From Puffinus mauretanicus (taxonomy: Eukaryota > Chordata > Aves > Procellariiformes > Procellariidae): 64,000 bases of DNA. The position numbers were made by a program, and so were the translations under genes. Position 1 is the first letter of the stretch. Each line of letters starts with the position of its first letter. Below are positions 47,641 through 60,000 of the stretch, piece by piece. A model generated the notes under the pieces. That model was given only the letters and a program-made list of their open reading frames with translations. It ran no database searches and had not been told where the DNA came from. The DNA is taken from positions 3,322,001 through 3,386,000 of the forward strand of contig JAJKFH010003229.1 in assembly GCA_023333565.1 (NCBI GenBank), in the 5' to 3' direction.

Positions 47641-50600
47641 ATTTTGAGGTTATATCCTCTATGCCACAAAAGCACTTGTGAAAAAGTTTTACTCAACTTA
47701 AAAACAAGTATCAGCTCTCTGGAGTTTAGCCATCCTACAGAACATAATGAAATACTATAACCTGTTATAAAATTCCCTGAGATGGTAAAAAAATAGTATT
47801 GACTGGAAAGATGCTCTATTTTTAGACTGGTTTCTGTGTATGTCCTGATCTAATTCCCACAAAAGCCTTGTTTCATCCCCCGCATATTCTGCAAAATTTT
47901 TATATAGGATTTTGTTTTTAAGGCTTGAGATCCCAAATTCCTTCAGGCTACCTACAGAGGCCTAAAAATAGTAATAAACTTGAAAATCAGACAAAAGGGG
48001 ATTTAACGCGCCAAGGACATAGTCTGGGGCTGGCGCTGAAGGAGGCGCAGTTTCCAAGTCAGTCGGGCAGGAAGTTTGTTCACTCTCCCTCTGCTCAGCT
48101 TCACAACAAACACTGGACTGAAGACGCTGTAAAAAAACTTTCCTTTCCCTGCAGAGTTGAGGGACATCTTCTTGCTGCTCCTTCTCAAAAGTTACGTAAA
48201 AAACCTGGACTGCACCATTGTAACGCTCACGTTGGAATTGTGCTTTCCGGGAGAAATCACAGGCTGGGCTATAAAGCTCAGAGAAGAACGAGTCACCCTT
48301 CTTGTACATGAGTGGTTGACCATGTGGAAACGCTTTGGCCATTGTGTCTCCTTGGATTTTAATGCACACAGGAGTCACACCATGCTCTGAATACTGCTTG
48401 TAAAACACCATCCCTCCCCCAGAAAAGACAGTCCACCCCTAGCTTCACACCTCCTGGGGACTACTCCTAATGCCTTCTCTACAAAGCAAATACCAGCACT
48501 GGAAGCTCATGGAGGTCTCCAGCTTTGGTGGCCACTGCCATCACCATCTTGACCATCATGAAAACCAGAGGGGGAGGAGCGGGACCTGCAGGGCCGGAGC
48601 CAGCATCAGGTAGGGCTGGCTCATGCCAATCCAGCGCAGACACCTATGAACAGACATGCTGCTGGCACCATGGCCTGGCAAGCAGATTTTGCTGCATGAC
48701 CAGAATATCTGCTGTACGTGCAGGATGCCTTTACCTAACTACCCTTGTAGTGGAGTTTGAAATGTCAAAAGAGGTTCATGCCCTATCCCTCCATTTGATG
48801 GTCTAGAGAAAAGAGCAGTCAGAAATTATCCACAGTGGGGGAACATGGAATAAGGAGGTGGCAAGACAGGCTTGGAAGTCTTGTCCAAAACCATATCTCA
48901 AGGTTTTCATTCCCTAATTCCCCTCCTGAAACTTCGGTAAGGGCTGATCACAGCAGGGGAGCATGTGGTTACATTTGTCTCTGAACATCTACCAGAAGGA
49001 GGAGGAAGAGGAAGGAGTCTCCTGCAGGCAGATGTTTAGCTGGAAGCAGGACACAACAGGGCCATTTCACAAAATCTGGATCCCAACAACCCCAAGGTTG
49101 TAGGATCCTGAGGATCTCACAACCCACAGTCAGAACAAGCTGTATCCAACCGGAGCTTGTCTCCCTTCAAACAAAAATGGGTGAAAATGTCAGCCAATTA
49201 AGCTTTTTCCACCTACATCACATCAGCTCCAAAAGCCAAACAGGATCCCAGCAGAGCTCTCTGGGAAGTCTCACTTCAGCAGATCTGAACCTTTAATGTT
49301 AGAATGTTACGAAAAACAGAACTGCTGCGTGGGTGCCCCAAAGCCACCCTGTGAGTATTAATCGCTTGTGCATATTGAATATAATTGTCTCTCCAGTATT
49401 AAAAAGCTCTCCTTCTCAATTAGTGGAAAGTGACTCCCACAGTTCAATTTAAGGTTTAAATTTGGAAGGGAGAGATTTTCTTTTCTTTTTTTTTTTCTTT
49501 AATGTAAACCATGTACTTGTAAAGAACCCATGGATAAGGCATTATAACAAAACATGTAGAGCTGTGATTCCGTCATCTCCTTTCTGTGATACATTCAAGG
49601 ATGCGTTTTCCTAGTAGCAGTGGTCAGCACACCACAAAAATTACAGCTGCTGACAAGTTCTAATAAATTTAGCCTGTATAGAAAATACGATGATGTATGT
49701 ATAGTTGAACATGCATGTAACAGTGGCTGGATTCAGGAATCAAACACAAGGGCACAAATCCATTGCCGTGGTCTCAGACTTACCCTGCGCTCGGCCTCTC
49801 CTGCTTTCAGGGACCCCTTTGGGAACTAGACTAGTCAAAAGCTACCTACAAGTGGCCAGCAGGACCTTTCAGTATTTCTAGCATGAGGGCAGGTGAGACT
49901 GAAAAATCATGCAAATATCCCAGCTACAACTTCCCAAAAACTGAAAAAAACCCACTGGCAAATACAAACCCAAATTCTTGTGAGGATGGGCAACAGTGAT
50001 CTGGGCAGAAACCTCACTCCTGGCTATAAGGCTCAATTAAGTGACTTTGAACAAGGGAGCTACCTTTGCACTGTTAAATAACACAGGGACAGTGACAGGT
50101 CACTGGCCTGGAGGTCAAGAGGGAAAACTGTGTCCAACACCATATTACACTTGGCCCTGGGTCACCTTTGTGTGGTGCCCCTGTGGCCCTAAGACATAAC
50201 TATTATTTCGTGGGATTGGGATGGGGGGAGGCAGTTCCAAAGGCTGGAAAAAAACACGGAAGTTTTGCCTCAGTCCACTAAATTGTTTTTATAGCATGAA
50301 GTGTTTTACAGCATGAGGATACATACGGCAGGCTCTGGGGCAATGCTCAAGGTGGTCATCAAGAGTGTGAAGCCCATTGAGAAATTGTTGAAAGACTGGG
50401 AAGGGCAGAGGGAAACAAAATTCCCCAAACTGTGACCAAGTCCTGGCTGGCACAGGCCAACACAGTACCAAGGAGCACATTAACAGCAAAGCAGCAAGGC
50501 CATCAGCTCTACATCTCAGTTTCCTCCATCTCAGGTAGGGTAACCATCACGCTCTATTTCACACCAGGGGTGTCGAGTAAAGATGAGCAAAGTGCTAAGA

Positions 50601-52909
50601 TATTGTTGGTCTGGGGACCTGGTACGGAGACAGATTGGTAGTTTCTCTCCTCTCACCCCATCCAAAGCCACCTAATCAGGTTCACTAAGGAACTAGTCCT
50701 TTTACTTTGTGTGCAAATTTGGCCTTCCTTTTCACTCTATCTATCAAACACATAATGATAGTCATTTCCCTAAGCTTGCTAAAGGTAGGCTTGGGCTAAC
50801 ATGACTTCATTGCTGACAAGTATCTTATACTTACTGTATGCTGCTAGGATTAAAGACTTGGAAGGAATTTTGACCTTTCCAAAGCTTTAATTTTGTTGAA
50901 TTTATATACGTGGTAATAATCACTGCTGAGACTCCTTATAGCCACCGTCTCCAGGCTTTGGAGATACATCTAGTGAAACCAGCCTCACAAAGTGATTTCC
51001 CTGGGTATAGCTGAGGCCTCGCAAAATGCTACGCAAATTCGTGACTTTCACTAAGTGCCTCAGAGGAATCTTCTTAATGCCAAGATAGGCACCAAGAAGA
51101 AAAACAAATGCTTCGCTGTTCCCCAGCGACACTGCTCTCTTTTTCTTAAATACACTTGAAAGAGGGCTGGAGGCAGCAGTTGCACCTAACAATCTTCATG
51201 AAAGCTGTTACATGCAAGGCTGCCAAATAACATCCTTTTTTTCGGTTGTTGTTATTGTTCTCTTGCGTTTTATCCTGCACTGCCTTGATGGAGCACCAAA
51301 GGGTTTCTGCGCTTGCACCATAAAAATACCTCCAAAAATAAAGAGCTGATTTTGAAGTACAAAGCTGCTGTTGTGGGACACTGCAGCATCTGTTTTAGCA
51401 TGTCATTTTTATATTTAGAAGCAGCGTATCTCCACAGATCAAGCACAGCCGGTAAGTCACTCAGCAACCCCTTCCCATCAGCTCTCACAAGTCAGTGCCA
51501 GCCGACAGTGGGGGACACGCTCCTCTCGCCCTCCAACAGCCCTCCACACCTCTGCAGCCCCACACCTCCTCTATGGCACGCTGCAACCTGCCTGACTTAC
51601 GCTGCCCAGCCTGGTATCTCTAACACTGGTGTCCTGCCAACACTCAGCCCGGCAGCAGGACGCAAGCCTGCCAGCCTCCAACCTTGATGCAACGTGCCGC
51701 TTTTTTCTTTTTCTGGGTCACGCGGCGCGATGTGTGTATGCTGGCATATGTAGGAGAAACCATGCAATAAAATCAGGGGAGCCGCTGAAGCATGCAATCT
51801 GGTGCACAGCTCTGACCTGCGCCGTCAGACTGTTCTGTCTGTGTCCCCCAGCCACGTTTCTGAGCCAGTGCCCACAGCTAGAAAACAGCGTATGTAAAAA
51901 ACGCCACAGCCAGCTTCTTCCATTAGGCATCTGGACCACTGCTCTGAGAAGCTCCAGCAAGCCAGCCAAATGAACTTAAACTAAGCGCAATATGCCTGCG
52001 TGTATGCCACACGCAGCTTGTACAGGTGGGCAGGATTTGTAGCTCCTTTTCCCCCACAAGAGTAGTCTGCCGCTTACTGTAAGCAGAATTGCTGTTTGCA
52101 GCGCAAGGCGGTGCTGTGTAACTCGATCAGGCAGAACAGGTCCAAGAAAAGCAGGGCAAAACATAATAAAGACCCAACAGCAGCCGTCACAGCAAAGGTC
52201 ACAGGGCTGGTGTTTGGAGTGCAGGAAGGACACCAGACAGAAAAGCAGCATCTTCTCCATACATCTACATCCCCCACCATTTTTCAGTTTAGAGCGGGTA
52301 AGCACCGCAGCTTGCAGGACTGGCAGTCTCCTGCGAGGGGACAGCACTGTTTCTGGGTGATGTTTTGCACAAATGTGAATGTCAGCCAATTAGAAAAGTG
52401 AAATTTCAGCCCAGCAAGTGTTTACAATGGAGGGGAGTGGAAACACTTGCAGGTTTCTCCTTTGCTTCCAGAGATGAGAGCCGAGGAGTGCTTGCACATG
52501 TGCAGGCAGGGGAGTGCGACAGGGCAGGGAGGGCAGAGAGGGGAGACACAACCAACGCGCACGAGCTCCCCGAGTGGTGTGATCGGTTTTGGCAGCTACC
52601 CTGGGAAAAAAGGCACCATCAGCACTGCAAAACACACAGGAAAATCTTTAGCTGGCAAATGCAGATTTATCTTTTCCAGAGGCAGTGAAGAGTGGAAGAG
52701 GCCCAAGCAGAGCTGCAGATAAGGAAGGGAGCAGTGATGGGATCAAGGCACCTCTGGAGATTGGTTAGTTCAGCTCTCTCCTGGATACAGCCGCCTTCTT
52801 GGAAAGGGGGTGTTGAAGGAAAAGAGAGCCTGGAAGAGCCTCGAATATCTTATCTACAGCTTAGCAAATGCCACACGCTTCCATTTTACATAGAAGAAAA
52901 CTACCTTAC

Positions 52910-53889
52910 CTGAGTAGTTTTCGCCCTTCTGCCTTGCATGCTGTTGCTATGGCTAATTTGTGGGTTGGTGGCCCCTTCGGAAAGGCAGTGGGATTTCCTG
53001 CAGGGCAGCGTATTGTAATTACTGTAGGAAGGGGCATCCTCAGCGGTAACTGATGCCATCTTATGGCTCCCAATATCCGGGATGTCAGACACTAAATTCC
53101 GGCAGTAGCCTCCAAAGGCGTTCCGCGGGCCGCCGTTGACGGTAGCACTCGGGGTTTTGGGGGAATACAAGTCGCTCATAGAGTTGGCGCGCTGGCAGGT
53201 GACCAGCGGCTGGGGGCTGCCACTGGCCTCTGCCCCTCGGGTGGCCTCGGCATCCTTCTCCTCGGCCAAGCCCAGGATTTCCTCGTTGCTTGTTAAATGC
53301 TCCTGGCTGAGGTCAGAAAGCGAAAACTCCAAGCTGTCCTCACGCCAGATGTCGGCAGATTTGGAGCGCTTCTTCTTGAAGCTGGCCGTCTCCATGAAGT
53401 TCATCCCATTGGCCGCGTATCGATGTGACCTCCCGTCGCCCTCCGCCAGGAACGGCGGCTCGTCCCCGTAGAGCCTGCTCTCCTCCGAGTCAGGCATGCT
53501 CTGGACGGAGGCGGCAGTGAGGACGGTGCTGCTGTCCACGCTGGGGGTGACCGAGGAGTCGGTGTGGTAGGAAACGGGCCGCAGGCCCATGTCCACACGG
53601 TCCACCCAGATGGGGCTTCCAAAGTCCTCTAGGTTGGCCTCCTGGCCGAAGGGCTCCAGGCCGTTCTCCGCCAGGGATTGGGGGATGCTGGGGGTACTGC
53701 TGGAGCGGGTGCTCACTTCTGAGTTACGGTGGATAATTTTTCCAGAAGAAGCGTGCCGCGTCCGGCGAGAGGCTTTATTGGAGAGGCGAAGCGAGCGGGA
53801 AGTGTGCTTGCGGCCCAGGCTGGCATGCTTGTCTCCGTAGAAGGCGTGCTCCACGCTCTGGCTCTCCGCGTTTCCCATGGCGTCACAGT
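52910..53889 (-). CDS. TIAM1: TIAM1 coding exon 1: start codon, myristoylation signal, N-terminal regulatory region
   Basis: The exon has 11 nt of 5' UTR (acceptor CCCCTTGCAG|ACT at 53,889) and the ATG at 53,878-53,876 in a strong Kozak context (GCCATGG). It encodes residues 1-323. MGNAES gives the Gly2 myristoylation signal. Conserved blocks include HASLGRKHTSRSLRLS, VSTRSSSTPSIPQSLAEN, TASFKKKRSKSADIWREDS and PCRKSHCLSEGATNPQISH. The segment around 205-285 is the most divergent from human. The donor is CAG|GTAAGG. The N-terminal part is regulatory and unstructured in the family, controlling stability and membrane attachment. The exon is GC- and CpG-rich compared with its surroundings. Confidence 0.98.
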
Positions 53890-54689
53890 CTGCAAGGGGA
53901 GAGAGCAGGGACCATTAAAGGTGGCAACCAAACACGCAGGCACAAAGACATACGGATGCCCCAGTACACCCAAAAGAGCTTTCTTTTTTTAATGAACTGT
54001 CCCGAAACCTACACCACAGCTTCCCCTGGGTCTCGCAGGACGTGTTTTAACAGCGGCAACTAATCCCACAGAACTAATTAAGGGAGCCAGCAAACTTATA
54101 AATACAAATCAGTTAAATCGGAATGTAGGAAAAAGCCAGACCTTAGCTATGGTGTACATGAAGAGTGTAGAAGAGGGAACAGTTGAACCTTGAAGCTTGG
54201 TCCAAACTGGAGCCAGTTTACCACCAAAGCGCACTGGCAATCGCAGCTCTGCACACATTCACTTGACTCCTAGTATTAGCTAATCCTTCGCAATTCCAGC
54301 CAACACAAACTCAAAAAATCAACAGCTATTGTTTATCTGCATGTAACAAAATGCCAAAAAGTAGATGGATATACGCCTTTATCTGAGATTTCACTTTTTT
54401 TTTGCTAGGAACTGCGAATTGAAGCACCAAATAGCAAAGTACAAATTCAACTGTTCGGCAGCAAGCTAATGATAGGTTTGATTTCTGGAACAAAAAAACA
54501 GTGCAACATTAAGCAGGTACAGAGAGCCCCACACAAGAAAGCCATATTATGAAAAATAAATTAGCATGAGTGACTCAGACTATACAAAAATAACCTTTTC
54601 TTCCTACTCACTCTGAAGCAGATAGCTAGATCTAAGCGCTTTGATCTAGCAAAGAGAAAACTGAGCTGGAATGCAGGGACTGGGTTTCT

Positions 54690-54860
54690 GTCCCCACCTC
54701 CGTACCTAGCCTCCTGCATTATTCAGTTGCGCACGTCCCGCCGTGAAACAGGTTTCCCATCTAAAAAATGGGAATGATGATCTGGATTCAACCTTGGAAA
54801 TCACTTTGAGGTCTGTGATCTCACTCAACAAATGTCAGAAATATTTTATCAGTAGTATTG
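54690..54860 (+). repeat. MIR-like ancient SINE relic
   Basis: The plus strand has AGGTTTCCCATCTAAAAAAT followed by GGGAATGATGATCTGG, matching the MIR core TCAGTTTCCTCATCTGTAAA, ATGGGGATAATAAT. Farther on, AAATCACTTTGAGGTCTGTG and ACTCAACAAATGTCAGAAAT fit the MIR tail GCTCAATAAATGTTAGCTAT. The order and spacing of the landmarks are right, making this the best MIR-like copy in the window. Confidence 0.65.
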
Positions 54861-56982
54861 GCTCCTTCTGGCCAAAGATCAAGAAGAAGAACAAGAAAAG
54901 TAAATGTTAAAGTACATGGCCATTCAAAATTCAATAGGAGATCCCAAATTACACACAAGACAATTATATCTAGATAAATAGTCCATAAATCTTGAACAGA
55001 ACTTCCAAGACAAGACTTCATCATTTTGAGGTATTTCTATTAGTCTCGGTTGAAAAAAAAAAGCTGTCCTGACAATAAAATGATCTGGAGTTTTTCATTT
55101 CTTGGGGCAATTTCCTCTCCTTTAACAGGATGCGCCGATGGGTATTGAGCCAGATGCTGGCAGAATGAATGTGATCGTGTATTTTCCCTCGCTATCTATA
55201 TATACACTATCGCTGCTGCACAGAACTGAATTAGCCCTACATAAATTACATAGAAAGTGAGGAATCGATTGTGCTAAATGCAGGCACAGCAGTTCTGCCG
55301 TAGGCTGCCCTGGGCGCATATGGTGGAACTAAACTTCTGCAGTGATACTTCTGACCACAGTCACGGGACTGCGCTTCTCTACTCTTCTACCCAGCTAAGT
55401 AGGTCGTGTCTGAGGCTAAAAATCTGTTCAGTGCTGGAGCAACAGGCACCTCCATAAATATCTGGACATTTCTGTATCTAAAATAAATATAATCGCATGT
55501 CAAGTAAACTATACCAGGAAATACCCTACGTCTACTGAAATTAACGGCTGAACTGCCATTGACTGTCATGAGACTTGGTTATCATGCGTCATTTAGAAAA
55601 ATAAATGCGCTGAACAGAGGGCAGGTTTTAATCTAAAAAAAATGACAGCATTATAAATCCCTAGACAGGGTTTATTATTCCTTAAAAGCTACAGCCCTTT
55701 GATATGTACTAGACTGAAAAACAAATGTCAGCTAGCTTTTGCTTCTAAAACATTTTATAGCACAAAAATTGCATTTTGTCTTCCACACTGTTGTCTAAAA
55801 CCAGACCTCAACACTCCCCATCTTGCAAAAGAAACCCTCTTGGGGTAATGCTTTAGCTGCTTTGATTCCAAGATTCTTGCTAACCACACTTTCATTCAAC
55901 AGGATTTCCACTGGCTGCAAAGCCCATCAGAGCATGCAACCATTTATCCCCAGTCTCCAGCCGTGCAGCCATCACTTCAGTACCTATCTAAGAAGAAAGA
56001 GCAGTTTTAAAAGTCCTCTTGAAACCCTGAATGATTGAAGAGTGGCTCTTTACCTTCAGAAACAGATCTGCTGAAGGGCAGGAGCATCCCCCGCACACCA
56101 CACAGCGAGGAACGCTTGCTGGTGAAAATGTCAGGCAAGGTGGCTATGGAAATCAGCCCTGTGCCACCATCTCGATATAGTCTCCATGCACACTGGGCAA
56201 AATTTCACCCAGCCAAAAAGTAACAGAACCACAAATGACTTGGTGAGGAAAGGAGCAGCAGCTCAGGCTGTGTCCCGTGAGGAAATAACGCTGCTAGAAA
56301 CACTCTCATGGAAGGAGGAAAGTCTCTTCTCTGCAGACGGCGGCAGGAATGTTTACTGAGTGATTTCACACAGTGAGAAGTATCTGCTAGATACTGGCAA
56401 GAAGTGTCAGACTTCAGAGTAAAGAGCTGTCCCTTTTTAACTCCGTGGACTGGCGCTTTAGGTGAGCATCCGTTTGCAAATCCCACAGATGGCTATCTAT
56501 CCCGGCGATTAGCCCATACCTCGCTCCTGCACCCAGGAAGGATGACTGAAGAGGCCTTACCCCAGAGCCACTGATCTCCCCAGCATTAAGTTGCGGGTTT
56601 GCACGTTCTGCATGGTGGGTGCAGGAGCACTGAGCCGCAGGCAGGCATGCTGCAGCTGATCCAGCTGCAGCGATGCAAGACGGCGCCATCCCCGCAGTTT
56701 GTCACCATCCCCTGCCAGATGCCAGCAGATGAAGGGCACAATAGGCTGAGCCCACCTCGAGTGGGGACAGCCAACCCCACCTGGCCAAGCTGAGGGTGCC
56801 CACTTGTGGGGTGCCTGAGACAAATGGCTCCCCCTGGAAGGGACCCCCTTTCCTACCTTCTCACCCCCATTTTTGCCTCCCCTCTGCATTTCTGACTGAG
56901 CATTTTCACCAGCTACCCTCAACCAATTCAGGTGCTCATGCAGCTGAGTCCACTAAAACAGCTGAAAATAAACCCGGTGCCC

Positions 56983-57006
56983 GGGGCCGTGGGGGGGAGG
57001 AAGGGG
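56983..57006 (+). other. Potential G-quadruplex motif
   Basis: G-runs of 4, 7 and 4, where the 7-base run can be split into two tracts with a one-base loop, give four tracts with short loops. It opens a GC-rich patch that extends to about 57,380. Confidence 0.5.
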
Positions 57007-60000
57007 AAAAAAAAAAACGACTTTATTTATTAGTTTATTTTTGCTGGGATAGTGAATTCAACAGGCACGTGCTCGAGGCAGCACATGGGTACCCATCTGG
57101 GGACACAGCGGGGCGAGGACGGGGCAGCACGGCTGGGGGGCGACGCCGGAGCCAGGGAAGAGGGGACAGCGAGTGGCACCTCCCCCATTTTTTGGCAGCA
57201 ATGAGCTGTTAGGTCAGCTCAGGCAGATGTGGAAAGGCAGCCCTGAAACACATGAATTCGCACTGAAGCAGATGCCGGCGTCCTCAGCCAGCAGGAGCGG
57301 GTGCTGGGCAGGGGAGGGGAGCCCCAACCTCCCCCTCCCAGGGGCAGCGGCAGGCACCCTGGGGCAGAAACGTCTTAAACTGCTCCAGCTACGACTGCCA
57401 GATGTTGCCTGTCTACAGCTTAACTGAATTTAGCACACTCAATGAAAAAAATCTGTATCAAATTAAGAAAATGAGTAATGTTAATGGGAGCTGCACGCAA
57501 ACGCTGGTAGGACAAAGGCTCCCCTTGTTAGCTCACCCGTCGAATCCAAAGGTGACCATTAAAGACCTATCAAGGTACCACCAGGATACAACATAAATCA
57601 AGTGTGACACATCTTGATGCTTTAAACAGGTCTGTCGCGCTTGGCCAAGGATTGCGACGTGTCAAAAATCTGTTCTGAATTATTCTCTGAAGCTAGCAGA
57701 GATTAGCGCACACAAACCATGCATTGCAAGCAGAACTAGTTGGAAATTTTTCATCAGAAAATGTTGATTCATCAAAACCCAAACTTTTCATGGGAATAGA
57801 CCGCTTTTGATGAAAGGCTCCTCCGCTCCAAAAGGGAGAGATTTGAAAACCAAAGCGGGGAGACAGGCACGTCTCCTGGACAAGGCACGACCTCGGTGAC
57901 TCAGTTGCTTGCCGAAGACGCGCAAGATCGAGATTGGTATCTGCAGCCCAAGTCAGGCAAACAAGAGGTGGCAACTTGTTCCCCCACATCCTCAAGAGGC
58001 GGCCTGACCATCGAGCTATCGGCTGCTCTGGGAAAGGGCTCCCTCTCCCAGAAGATCTGTTCCTTGCTGGTTCAGAGCAGGGAAAATGTCAAAATTGTGG
58101 AAGTCTTCAAGGGGCCAGGAAATTCACCTTTTAGCCATCTTGCACATCAAAAGACAGTACAGGGGTTTGAGTTGTTGGGTTTTTTTAAAACCAAAACTTA
58201 AGATTGATTAGGATGTCATTAGGAGAACACAAATTCTGCAGGAAAGCTTTGGAAAAAACAGTGTTCCCTACATCAACTACCCTAGACAGACAGACTGAAC
58301 TCTAGCTGAACGGCTGAATTTTTGCTGGATGAGTCTTATATAAAATGGTTACACATAAAGATGATCACATTCTAGATGACCACTGATGACGGCCCCATCA
58401 AAGAATATAATTTTCTCTGAAAACAGACATTTTCCTTTATCTTCCCTTTCCCCCAATAATCATTTCTTAAAATGATTACAAAACCAAAATACTCATTTCA
58501 ACTAAACCTAAGTTACTAACTCTCAAACCTGCAAAAAGTTACGCCTTTAGATACCAGCAGAAAATCTGAAATATATTAACTTTCCAACCAAATTTGAAGT
58601 ACCTTGCAAGACAACAGATTGCAAATTTAAAATTAGATTCTAGTGGGAGGCCCTGGTGACAAATCTGTATTTTTCTCCTGGAGCGGAGCTCGAAGGCTGT
58701 GAGAACCAGAACAATGACTAAATCCACAGCGAGCACTGAGCCTACAGAAATAAACTTTTGCTAAAATCTGCCAGCCAACAACGAAGATTTTTACTGAACT
58801 CACAAGAACCACATAGAAGAACGTACAAAACTAATAACCAAGTGTGAACATACACATTTTATTGTAATTAAAATGTGCTTTTTCAAAAGGGCAAGGGAGA
58901 GGCTGAAATTCCACAGTAAGCCTTTGAGTTTCTCGGAAACTCCAGCAGCATATTTAATTGTTTTCAAATCAGAACCTTTTAACCAGCCATTTCGTTTTTG
59001 TAAGCCGCTCTCGCATATGTTAAAGCACGGGATGGACTCCAAAAAGGCCCTGCAGGCAATTCAAATAAGAGGAGGAGAGAGGGAGGAAGGGATGTCATCA
59101 GTAGCTGCTTGATAGCCATTCAAATGCCTTTGTATTGCTAAACGGGTGTAACCATAAACCGCATGCAGCTTATCCAATTTTTCCCCTCCCGCGAACCATT
59201 ATACAACACAGCAAACTCCTAAAAAAAAATATATGGACACACATGTACCTTCCGAGGCAGTACTGGTATCCAGCGCAACCTTCCCCAAGAGAGCTGTGGC
59301 ATTTAGAGGTATAGAATTGCAAATGATACCAAAATGAACAGTTACTGGGACTGCAGAAGCTGTCAGCACCTGCCACTCTGCGACTTCATTACTCTCGCGT
59401 CAGAGTCTATGACTATATGCCAAAAACCTGGGGAGAAAGAGGGGAGAAAAAAAAAATCAGACAAAGGGTTAGCAGGAATGGCTACACAGGAGGACATCTT
59501 CTGCCAGGTCCTGTTATCATCACTTACCTAAGAAACACTGTGCAATACAGCATGCAAATGCTGTGCTTAAATTCGAATGATGAAATCTGATGATGGCAGA
59601 ATAAATGAAAAACCCAGTCAAGCGCCATCAGCCCAAACCACAGAACGCGGAGAGTTCCTCTTCCCACCACTTTGTACAATAAAAATCCCCATAGACATTA
59701 ACATGCCCCTGCTGAGGACGGTCTGTCGCAGGCAGGGCTAGAAAAATTCAGGTCCAAAATCACACCTGCGTCCGAAGACGACCGCCAAGAAAGGCAGCTT
59801 CCAGTAAACCAGGATTTAACTTCTGGCAGCAAGGGGGAATCCAACTGCACAGGGAACAGGCCCGAAACTGGAAGACCTCAGAGGAGATCTCTCTGCACAG
59901 ACTGTCTAATTTACAAAAAGGGCGGTTATCCGAGCAGGGATTTCATTAACATTTTTCAAGGGCGAATCAGACATGTAGGGCAGAGCATTTACATGCATTT

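Larger units (their letters stand above)
37769..52909 (-). other. TIAM1: TIAM1 intron 1 of the coding region (15.1 kb)
   Basis: This is the largest complete intron. It contains old repeat relics at about 38,326-38,480, 40,120-40,240, 42,850-42,920 and 47,585-47,640, a hAT-like end at about 44,831-44,935 and an AT-rich imperfect palindrome at 47,104-47,134. No open frame in it resembles a known protein and no recent CR1 is present. Large first introns like this often carry enhancers, but none can be shown. Confidence 0.8.
1..53889 (-). other. TIAM1: TIAM1 gene, 5' coding half (3' part cut by the window)
   Basis: Twelve coding exons on the minus strand give a continuous reading frame of 964 residues plus one base. 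From memory of human TIAM1, it matches closely from the initiator Met through the PDZ domain. The phases join exactly: exons 1 and 4 to 9 end in phase 0, exon 2 ends one base into a codon and exon 3 completes it, and exons 10, 11 and 12 each end one base into a codon. Human TIAM1 has about 1,591 residues, so roughly 60 percent is encoded here. The DH-PH catalytic module that loads GTP onto Rac1 is missing and should lie to the left. The product acts at membranes, cell junctions and protrusions as a Rac exchange factor. TIAM2 is the alternative, but the close match in the first exon favours TIAM1. Confidence 0.97.

Noticed and set aside
53136..53992. Plus-strand and alternate-frame open reading frames over TIAM1 exon 1
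   Set aside because: They are shadows produced by the GC-rich coding exon; only the minus-strand frame beginning at 53,878 matches a known protein.
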